Below are positions 1 to 5,404 of a DNA stretch of 8,099 bases, piece by piece. Each line of letters begins with the position of its first letter. The stretch's first letter is position 1. The position numbers and the translations under genes are program-made. The DNA is from an uncultured Oscillospiraceae bacterium (GTDB lineage Bacteria > Bacillota > Clostridia > Oscillospirales > Oscillospiraceae). The stretch lies in the NCBI GenBank assembly GCA_934569045.1, contig CAKTJX010000049.1:1-8099 (forward strand), read 5' to 3'. The notes under the pieces were generated by a model that had not been told where the DNA came from, ran no database searches, and worked only from the letters and a program-made list of their open reading frames with translations.

Positions 1-429
1 ACCAAGCAGGTAAATCGAATCAACGGGGAACTGGTGGTCAGTCCGCCGAAAACTCGCAACTCCGTGCGAACGCTGGCCCTTCCGCAGCAAGCGGTCGACC
101 TGCTGATCGCCGAACATCAGAAACACCCTCGTAACCAATATCTGTTTCCGTCCCCCAAGACCGGAACCATGTATGACCCGGACGCTTTCCGGCGAACGCA
201 TGACAAAATTTTGAAGGCCATCAGCGCGGAGCGCATCCGGTTTCACGATCTTCGCCACACCTTCGCCACGCTGTCGCTGAAAAGCGGGGTGGATGTGAAA
301 ACGCTGTCCGGCGCGCTGGGCCACTACTCGGCTGGGTTCACCCTGAACACCTATACCCACGCCACGGCGCAGATGAAACAGGATGCCGCCGACACCATCG
401 GCGGGGTCATCAGCCAGCAGATGCGGTAA
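1..429 (+). CDS. Tyrosine recombinase (phage/ICE-type integrase), C-terminal part, 5' end outside window
   Basis: This is the catalytic C-terminus of a site-specific tyrosine recombinase, which inserts or excises a mobile element through a covalent 3'-phosphotyrosine. The frame is open from base 1, so the gene continues upstream; the GTG at 34 is internal and is not a start. Visible active-site elements are the beta-hairpin lysine in the segment PPKTRNSVRTLAL (Lys codon at 49), the HDLRH box (His at 244, Arg at 253), the LGH histidine at 322 and the nucleophilic Tyr of NTYTH at 352. The first catalytic Arg and the arm- and core-binding domains must lie upstream. The remaining catalytic residues are intact, so nothing here suggests decay. 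The LGHYSAGFTLNTYTHA type is common in integrases of Firmicutes conjugative elements and prophages. An integrase 3' end followed by a long non-coding stretch suggests that an element end lies just downstream. Confidence 0.93.
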   Translation, partial: TKQVNRINGELVVSPPKTRNSVRTLALPQQAVDLLIAEHQKHPRNQYLFPSPKTGTMYDPDAFRRTHDKILKAISAERIRFHDLRHTFATLSLKSGVDVKTLSGALGHYSAGFTLNTYTHATAQMKQDAADTIGGVISQQMR

Positions 430-436
430 ATACGGC

Positions 437-479
437 AAAAAATACAGGGCCAGACAGGAAAATTCCTGTCTGGCCCTGT
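437..479 (-). terminator. Perfect 17-bp hairpin after the integrase, reading as an intrinsic terminator on the minus strand
   Basis: The arms 444-460 and 463-479 are perfect reverse complements with only AA between them. Six A's at 437-442 give a U-tract after the stem in minus-strand RNA, which is the layout of a Rho-independent terminator. In the plus direction the stem is followed by CCGGTA with no U-tract, so it is a poor terminator for the integrase but could protect its mRNA 3' end. No minus-strand gene is visible in 480-960. The likely role is therefore to block antisense transcription into the integrase, or to act as a structured site at the element end. The stem is certain; the role is inferred. 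Confidence 0.6.
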
Positions 480-506
480 CCGGTACTTTCCGCGCCTTTC
501 GGATTC

Positions 507-526
507 TGGGTCAAAAGTGGGTCAAA
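507..526. repeat. Tandem direct repeat TGGGTCAAA, 11-bp period
   Basis: TGGGTCAAA occurs at 507-515 and again at 518-526, separated by AG. The 11-bp period is close to one helical turn, so both copies would face the same side of the DNA. Short phased repeats of this kind beside an integrase gene often bind the recombinase arm domain or an excisionase. The repeat itself is plain in the sequence; the binding role is inferred from its place about 80 bases after the integrase stop. Confidence 0.5.
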
Positions 527-568
527 GGCGAAAAAAGAAACTGGATGCTTACGGTTAATACCCATAGG

Positions 569-581
569 GACACAATGTGTC
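569..581. repeat. Short perfect palindrome GACACA-A-TGTGTC
   Basis: Two 6-bp arms flank a single central A. The site lies between the integrase and the kinase promoter, in sequence with no gene. It could be a protein-binding site or a recombination core, but a 13-base palindrome can occur by chance and nothing else supports a role. Confidence 0.25.
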
Positions 582-705
582 ACGAGGGGCTAACCGGGCG
601 GTGCAGGGTAACAACGAATCAAGGCAGACGCACTGGAGCTGAATGAGTTCGCGGGACCACGGCTCTGAAAGCAGATGCGTCAGCAGCTCGGCGAAATAGA
701 ATTCT

Positions 706-768
706 GTTAACGCAACTGCAAAATTTAACGAAAATGTGTGATAATTCTTGACTAATTAACGTTAAATT
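706..768. promoter_or_regulatory. Candidate operator: repeated TTAACG boxes around the kinase promoter
   Basis: TTAACG occurs three times on the plus strand, at 707-712, 725-730 and 756-761. The last is part of a perfect 10-bp palindrome, TTAACGTTAA (756-765), lying wholly in the 17-bp spacer between the -35 and -10 hexamers. In addition AATTTAACG (722-730) and CGTTAAATT (760-768) form a perfect inverted repeat with 9-bp arms. A protein on the 756-765 palindrome would block RNA polymerase, and the upstream boxes would allow cooperative binding or looping. The obvious candidate ligand is the DeoR-family protein encoded by the second gene of this operon. The repeats are seen; the assignment to that protein is inference. 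Confidence 0.6.
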
Positions 769-776
769 GATATAAT
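748..776 (+). promoter_or_regulatory. Sigma-70/SigA-type promoter of the kinase-repressor operon
   Basis: TTGACT at 748-753 is one base off the consensus -35, and TATAAT at 771-776 is a perfect -10. The spacer is exactly 17 bp. Transcription should start near 783, giving an untranslated leader of about 178 bases before the ATG at 961. A second TATAAT follows at 781-786 but has no well-spaced -35. The spacer contains the TTAACGTTAA palindrome, so repression by steric block is likely. Confidence 0.8.
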
Positions 777-960
777 TGATTATAATTGTAATGGACAGGC
801 CTCGGCGCTGTTGGCTTGGAAAGGTATGTGTGCTGCATTTGGGGAAAAGCGAATTGTGTGCCCACGAGGACAATTTTCATTTTTTGATTTGAAAGTACCC
901 GGGAATAATTTGAAAAAGTCTGAGGGAATTAGTATAGCTAATTTTAGGAGTATTTGAAAT

Positions 961-1914
961 ATGGATGTTTTGTGTGTTGGAGAAACTCTGACAGATATTA
1001 TCACCCGCCCGGTGTCCAGCGTTTCTCTCAATAATGACAGCACCAGCGTACAGGAGATTCTGTTCAGGACCGGAGGAGATGCCCTGAATAACGCTGTGGA
1101 TCTGTCGGTGATCGGCAATTCCGTGGCGTATGCAGGACGCATTGGCTCCGATATGTGCGGGGACTATATTTTGGACACCTGCAAAAAGGCAGGGGTCGAT
1201 ATGAGTCACGTGGTCAGGTCAGACACGCCGCATGGGAAAATGAATATTCTGATTGACCAGCAGGGAAACCGGGCGTTTTTCTATTATCCGGGCGTTTCAG
1301 CAGAGTTTACCATAGCGGATGTGGACAGCTCTCTTCTGCGGCAATGCAGAGTCCTTCAGTTGGGCAGCACCTTTCATCTTCCGGCTTTTGACGGAGATAA
1401 AGGCGCGGTTCAGCTGCTGAAAATGGCACGGGAGGCCGGTGTGATTACATCCATGGATGTAACCACGGATCCTACAGAACGATGGAATGAGATCCTGTCA
1501 CCATGCTATCCCTATCTGGATTACTTTCTTCCCAGTGTTGAACAGGCGGAACTGTTGGCCGGTATGGATGATGTGGAGAACATGGCGGATTTCTTCCTGG
1601 AGGGCGGCGTGAAATGTGTGGTAATCAAGCTGGGAAGCCGGGGCTGCTTCTGCAAAACGGCGCAGCTGTCCTTTTACTGCGGCTGCTACGATGTTCCGGT
1701 AGTGGAGACTACCGGTGCGGGAGACGCGTTTGTGGCAGGCTTTCTCAGCGGCGTCTTGCGGAACGGGTCCATGGAGGACTGTGTTCGCCTGGGGACCGCT
1801 GCTTCCGCGCACGTTATTCAATGTGTCGGTGCCAATACGGGCATTCGGGATCTGAAAACGCTGCTGGCATTTATAGGGACGCATCCTCTTGAGATTCGAT
1901 ATGCGGGGAAATGA
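961..1914 (+). CDS. PfkB/ribokinase-family carbohydrate kinase
   Basis: This 317-residue cytoplasmic kinase should transfer the ATP gamma-phosphate to a hydroxyl of a sugar, nucleoside or related compound. The length fits the family. The N-terminal strand is VLCVGETLTDII, with Asp12 where the family binds substrate. The first PfkB signature is around residues 38-68 (GGDALNNA through GRIGSD). The second is ETTGAGDAFVAGF at 249-261, giving the GAGD anion hole with Asp255 as the likely catalytic base. Position 249 is Glu, where ribokinases usually have the Asp associated with monovalent-cation binding. The ATG at 961 is supported by AGGAG at 946-950, ten bases upstream. It is the first gene of an operon with a DeoR-family regulator, an arrangement typical of sugar-phosphate pathways in which the kinase makes the effector. 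The substrate cannot be assigned; ribose, fructose-type sugars, 2-keto-3-deoxy acids and nucleosides are all possible. Confidence 0.92.
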   Translation: MDVLCVGETLTDIITRPVSSVSLNNDSTSVQEILFRTGGDALNNAVDLSVIGNSVAYAGRIGSDMCGDYILDTCKKAGVDMSHVVRSDTPHGKMNILIDQQGNRAFFYYPGVSAEFTIADVDSSLLRQCRVLQLGSTFHLPAFDGDKGAVQLLKMAREAGVITSMDVTTDPTERWNEILSPCYPYLDYFLPSVEQAELLAGMDDVENMADFFLEGGVKCVVIKLGSRGCFCKTAQLSFYCGCYDVPVVETTGAGDAFVAGFLSGVLRNGSMEDCVRLGTAASAHVIQCVGANTGIRDLKTLLAFIGTHPLEIRYAGK

Positions 1915-1937
1915 TTCTTTAAAGTTGAGGTTTATTC

Positions 1938-2768
1938 ATGTTAAATGAACGACAAATGTCAATCCTTACCTATATTACGGAGCATGGTGAGGCAAAAAAT
2001 GCGGCGCTGCAGTCTTTGATCGGGGACTGTTCCATGATGACGCTCTGGAGGGATTTGACCAAGCTGGAGCAGGAAGGACGGATCATCCGCGTCCGCGGCG
2101 GTGCGATTGCTGCCCAGAGCCCCGTGGCCGGACAAGAAGCGAATTTTACCTGCCGCGCAAAGCAGAATGTCTCTGCAAAAGAAGACATTGCCAGGATTGC
2201 CGCAGATCTGGTATATCCGGGCCATGCATATTATCTGGACGCGGGGTCCACAATTCTGACGCTGACCTATTTTCTGCATGAGGGCAGCTATACAGTGGTC
2301 ACCAGCGCGGCCAACACAGCGGCAGAGCTGGCACAGAAGAATCGCTACAATATTACACTTTTAGGGGGACAGGTCAGCGGCGTGACGCTTTCATGCTCCG
2401 GACCGCAGGCTGAGCAGATGCTGGATGGCATGAACATTGATGTGGCGATCATGGCTGCCTCCGGCTATTCCTTTAATGGTGGTTTTACAAGCGGTTCATT
2501 ACAGGAGGCACAGCTGAAGCAGCGGGTGATTCGGAAAGCAGCCTGCACAATGATGCTGATGGATTGTGGAAAGATCGGACGGAGCCATCCCTTCACCTTT
2601 GCATCGCTGGACGATGTAGATGTACTGGTGGGGGACAGTATGCTCACGCCTGAGTTTGTGAGAGAGGCAGAGGCGCACAATGTCCGTGTATTCAGCGTCA
2701 ACGATGGATTGACCCCAGAGGAGCGCAGTGCGATCATGAAGGAGCTGTTTGCGCACAAATACAGATAA
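1938..2768 (+). CDS. DeoR-family transcriptional regulator
   Basis: This is a 276-residue DNA-binding repressor that probably responds to a phosphorylated sugar. Residues 1-56 form the DeoR winged helix-turn-helix, with recognition segment MTLWRDLTKLEQEG and the wing RVRGGA. Most family members have TIRRDL and RVHGGA, so Trp37 and Arg53 are departures that may alter DNA specificity. The sugar-phosphate isomerase-like sensor domain follows, with DAGST at 101-105, SAANTAAEL at 123-131, GPQAE at 155-159, GGFTSGSLQEAQLKQ around 181-195 and GKIGR at 211-215. The length is slightly above the usual 250-260. The ATG at 1938 has GAGG at 1927-1930, seven bases upstream, and only 23 bases separate it from the kinase stop, so both are in one operon. 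The likely target is its own promoter at 748-776, with induction by the product of the neighbouring kinase; this is inferred from the layout. Confidence 0.93.
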   Translation: MLNERQMSILTYITEHGEAKNAALQSLIGDCSMMTLWRDLTKLEQEGRIIRVRGGAIAAQSPVAGQEANFTCRAKQNVSAKEDIARIAADLVYPGHAYYLDAGSTILTLTYFLHEGSYTVVTSAANTAAELAQKNRYNITLLGGQVSGVTLSCSGPQAEQMLDGMNIDVAIMAASGYSFNGGFTSGSLQEAQLKQRVIRKAACTMMLMDCGKIGRSHPFTFASLDDVDVLVGDSMLTPEFVREAEAHNVRVFSVNDGLTPEERSAIMKELFAHKYR

Positions 2769-2785
2769 TACTGGTAAAGCCGCAA

Positions 2786-2812
2786 AACCCGCCAGAGTCT
2801 ATCTGGCGGGTT
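2786..2812 (-). terminator. Intrinsic terminator in the convergent intergenic region
   Basis: The arms 2786-2796 and 2802-2812 form a perfect 11-bp GC-rich stem with a 5-base loop. In minus-strand RNA the stem runs into UUUU (complement of 2784-2787, partly overlapping the stem end), making it the more convincing terminator for the dehydrogenase operon. In the plus direction it lies 17 bases after the regulator stop and is followed only by TTCCGTTATA, so it may also end the kinase-regulator transcript, less efficiently. Confidence 0.75.
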
Positions 2813-2820
2813 CCGTTATA

Positions 2821-2864
2821 AGCGATGGGAAGCAGTACCGTAACGGGTACTGCTCCCCATCGCT
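2821..2864 (-). terminator. Long 19-bp hairpin after the E1 gene
   Basis: The arms 2821-2839 and 2846-2864 pair over 19 positions around the loop 2840-2845. The only imperfection is A2830 opposite C2855 on the plus strand. In minus-strand RNA the same pair is G-U, which is tolerated, so the full stem forms only in the transcript of the dehydrogenase operon. It begins 43 bases after the E1 stop and precedes the 2786-2812 stem in the same RNA. No U-tract follows it directly, so it may stabilise the mRNA 3' end or help the terminator rather than terminate alone. Confidence 0.6.
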
Positions 2865-2907
2865 ATATGGAAGGAAGAGAAAAATGGTTTGAATTTGGGG
2901 AAGAAAA

Positions 2908-5373
2908 TCAGATGCCGTACTTGTTTTCGCGCAGCTGCTCCAGTTCCGTGCAGTTGTGGCTGCACACATGGCCGGGAAGCGGCAGGATCCGCTCATGGAT
3001 GGCATCCACGATCCAGGAGGGCTGGGGGAAGAAGCACTCCTCAAGTTCGTGGGCGGGGGTGATCCAGTTCTTCGCACCCACGACGACCGGGGGCGCATCC
3101 AGATAATCGAAAGCAAGCTCCGTGATGTTGGATGCCAGATTTCGCATGAAAGAATTGCGTTCACAGGCGTCGCCGGTGACGACGATGCGGCCTGTTTTCT
3201 TCACGGATTCGATGACCTTTTCATACTGGAAGGGGACCAGGGAACGGGCATCGATGACCTCGGCGGAAACGCCATACTGATTCTGGAGAATATCGGCGGC
3301 CTCTATGGCGCGATACAGTGTTGCTCCAATGGAGAGGATGGTGACGTCCGTGCCGCAGCGTTTTACGTCCGGCTCACCCAGCGTGATTTCGTATTCCTCC
3401 TCGGGAACGCCCTCTGGGTGGAAACGTTCGCCCATGTCATAGATCCGCTGGCTTTCCAAAAAGATGACAGGGTCGGTGCCGTTCAGTGCTGACTGCATCA
3501 TACCCTTGGCGTCATAAGGCGTAGCGGGGAAGACTACCTTCAGGCCGGGGATATGGGCACACAGGGCGGACCAGTCCTGAGAGTGCTGGGCACCGTACTT
3601 GGAACCTACACTCATTCGAATCACCACCGGCATCCGCAGCACACCGGCGCTCATACTCTGCCACTTGGACAGTTGGTTGAACAGCTCATCGCCGGCGCGG
3701 CTGAGGAAATCAGCGTACATGATCTCCGCTACCACACGACCGCCGCTCATGGCATAGCCAACGGCTGCACCCACAATGGCCGCTTCACTAATGGGAGAGT
3801 TGAATAGACGGTGATAGGGAAGTGTTTCCGTGAAGCCGCGGTAGACCGCATAAGCACCGCCCCAGTCCCGAACGTCTTCGCCGAAAGCAATGAGAGTGGG
3901 ATCCTCGTAAAATTTCTTTAGAATGGGCTCCGCAATGGCATCCCGGATCTGATAGACCTTGTTCTTGCTGACAGGGTTCCCCTTTTCATCCAGCCCCTTG
4001 CGGACCTTTTTGGCGATGGCCTGTGCCCGAGGGGAATCCTCATAGGGCAGCAGGGTTTCCGCTTTGCGATTTTCATCCATGGAGCGGACAATCTGATTGG
4101 AGAACATCAGTTCACCGATAGCATTTGGGTTTTTTCCAAACACATCAATGCGGGGGGAAACAGTCTCGTCAATGGCCAGTTTCATATTTCGAAGCATATC
4201 CGCCGCCACGCCAGTACGAATAGCCTCTAAGTCTGCCTGCGCGCAAAGGCCAGCTTCCATCAGTTGCTTTCCGTAAGCCAGAATAGAATCCTGGGCCTCC
4301 CAGGCCTCAATCTCCTCCTTGGTGCGGTAACTGCTGGAGTCGGAGGGGGAGTGGCCGGAAATGCGGTAGGTCACTACATCCAGCAGGGCAGGGCCGTGCT
4401 GCTTGATAATGTCCTTTTTCCGGGCATAAGCATCGATAACAGCCAGCGGATTGTAGCCGTCCACACGCTCAGCGTACATCTGGCTGGGCAGCAGGCCGGC
4501 ACCGATCCGAGCGGGAGTCTGATAGCCCATGGTCTCGCCGTTGGTCTGACCTCCCATACCGTAGCTGTTGTTCCAAATATTGAACAGAATCGGCATACCG
4601 GTGAACTCATCGCCCCAGAGGGTGCGGATCTGATCCATGGAGCTGAAGACCATGCCCTCCCAAACGGGACCGCAGGCGGTGGCCGCATCACCAATGTTGC
4701 AGACAACGATGCCGTCTTTGTGGTTGGAGAGTTTATAGAGGGCCGCACCGGGCGCGATAGAGCCGGAGCCGCCTACGATAGCATTGTTGGGATAGATGCC
4801 GAAGGGGGTGAAGAAAGCGTGCATGCTGCCGCCCAAACCACGGTTAAAGCCGTTTTCCCGGCCAAAGGTCTCACAGGTCATGCCGTAAAGCAGGAAGTCC
4901 CGGCCCAGCGCCCGGATATCCAGCTGGCTGTTTCCCAGAACTCTGAGGATTTTTCCACCATCAAAGTCCTCCATAATGGAGCGGAGCTGTTCTTCCGGCA
5001 GAGTTTCTACGGCTCGCAGGCCCCGGGCCAAAATTTCGCCGTGGCTCCGGTGAGAGCCAAAGGAGAAGTCGTTAATGGACAGGTGGTAGGCCTGACCTAC
5101 ATAAGCGGCCTCTTGTCCGATACCCAAATGAGCCGGACCGGGGTGATTGTAAGGAACGCCCTGATACTCACCAGTGGTTTTGATGAGTTGGATCATGGTT
5201 TCAAATTCCCGGATATAGCACATATCCCGATAGATTCGGATCAGATCCTCTCTGGGGAAGTTTCCAACTTCGTCCTTAACGGTTTTCTGGTACTGATTTT
5301 CCAGAATGTCGGTAAACTCAATTTTGCCGGGTGCCCGCATTTCTCTGGGGTCCACAAATAACTGCTTAGACAT
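2908..5373 (-). CDS. Fused alpha-beta 2-oxoacid dehydrogenase E1 component (thiamine diphosphate-dependent)
   Basis: This 821-residue cytoplasmic enzyme decarboxylates a 2-oxoacid and reductively acylates the lipoyl group of E2. Residues about 40-405 are the alpha half: HLGIGQEAA (82-90), SHRSHGEILARG (107-118), GGSMH (181-185), a thiamine-diphosphate motif from GDA (228-230) to NNSYGMG (268-274), and SGHSPSD (339-345), where His341 matches the cofactor-proximal His of human E1-alpha. Asp229, Asn269 and Tyr271 fit the Mg ligands. Residues about 405-471 form a linker. The beta half starts near KVYQIRDAIAEP (472), with GED at 498-500, SPISE ending at Glu530 and GAQHSQD with His597. Oddities are the fusion, about 38 extra residues before GGSMH, about 12 extra in the GD-to-NN spacing, GDA instead of GDG, and a tail with Cys804, His806 and Cys808. 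The ATG has AAGGAG nine bases upstream. It is the last gene of the operon. The substrate (pyruvate, acetoin-like or branched-chain) is unresolved. Confidence 0.92.
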   Translation of the reverse strand: MSKQLFVDPREMRAPGKIEFTDILENQYQKTVKDEVGNFPREDLIRIYRDMCYIREFETMIQLIKTTGEYQGVPYNHPGPAHLGIGQEAAYVGQAYHLSINDFSFGSHRSHGEILARGLRAVETLPEEQLRSIMEDFDGGKILRVLGNSQLDIRALGRDFLLYGMTCETFGRENGFNRGLGGSMHAFFTPFGIYPNNAIVGGSGSIAPGAALYKLSNHKDGIVVCNIGDAATACGPVWEGMVFSSMDQIRTLWGDEFTGMPILFNIWNNSYGMGGQTNGETMGYQTPARIGAGLLPSQMYAERVDGYNPLAVIDAYARKKDIIKQHGPALLDVVTYRISGHSPSDSSSYRTKEEIEAWEAQDSILAYGKQLMEAGLCAQADLEAIRTGVAADMLRNMKLAIDETVSPRIDVFGKNPNAIGELMFSNQIVRSMDENRKAETLLPYEDSPRAQAIAKKVRKGLDEKGNPVSKNKVYQIRDAIAEPILKKFYEDPTLIAFGEDVRDWGGAYAVYRGFTETLPYHRLFNSPISEAAIVGAAVGYAMSGGRVVAEIMYADFLSRAGDELFNQLSKWQSMSAGVLRMPVVIRMSVGSKYGAQHSQDWSALCAHIPGLKVVFPATPYDAKGMMQSALNGTDPVIFLESQRIYDMGERFHPEGVPEEEYEITLGEPDVKRCGTDVTILSIGATLYRAIEAADILQNQYGVSAEVIDARSLVPFQYEKVIESVKKTGRIVVTGDACERNSFMRNLASNITELAFDYLDAPPVVVGAKNWITPAHELEECFFPQPSWIVDAIHERILPLPGHVCSHNCTELEQLRENKYGI

Positions 5374-5404
5374 CTTTCAGCTCTCCTTCTGCCGTTATGC
5401 CGGC

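Larger units (their letters stand above)
430..960. other. Gene-free region between integrase and kinase operon
   Basis: I see no credible protein-coding gene in these 531 bases; open frames on both strands are short, lack ribosome binding sites and resemble no family. The left half (430-700) holds the 17-bp hairpin, the TGGGTCAAA repeats and a small palindrome, and is probably the end of the integrated element. The right half (about 700-960) is much richer in A and T and holds the TTAACG boxes, the promoter and a leader of roughly 178 bases. Near its end a small hairpin, AATTAG (927-932) with CTAATT (938-943), sits directly before the AGGAG ribosome binding site at 946-950. I did not recognise a riboswitch in the leader. 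Confidence 0.7.

Noticed and set aside
383..646. Open plus-strand frame overlapping the integrase end and running through the hairpin
   Set aside because: It is in another frame than the integrase, crosses the 17-bp inverted repeat and the TGGGTCAAA repeats, and lacks protein-like composition.
621..668. Short protein-like string KADALELNEFAGPRL ending in TGA, possibly a gene remnant
   Set aside because: Only about 15 residues with an in-frame stop shortly upstream and no recognised family; too short to separate from chance.
791..892. Possible 33-codon leader peptide starting eight bases after the predicted transcription start
   Set aside because: It has no ribosome binding site, no run of regulatory codons and no adjoining attenuator; a chance open frame is as likely.
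783..960. Riboswitch or T-box in the kinase leader
   Set aside because: The leader is long enough, but I found no recognisable aptamer core, T-box motif or terminator-antiterminator pair; only a weak 6-bp hairpin before the ribosome binding site.
877..1209. Minus-strand open frames across the kinase promoter and start
   Set aside because: They run antisense through the promoter and the conserved kinase N-terminus, with no family resemblance.
4264..5361. Long open plus-strand frame (365 codons) opposite the E1 gene
   Set aside because: It lies antisense to strongly conserved E1-alpha motifs, resembles no family and has no convincing ribosome binding site; it is a by-product of codon bias.
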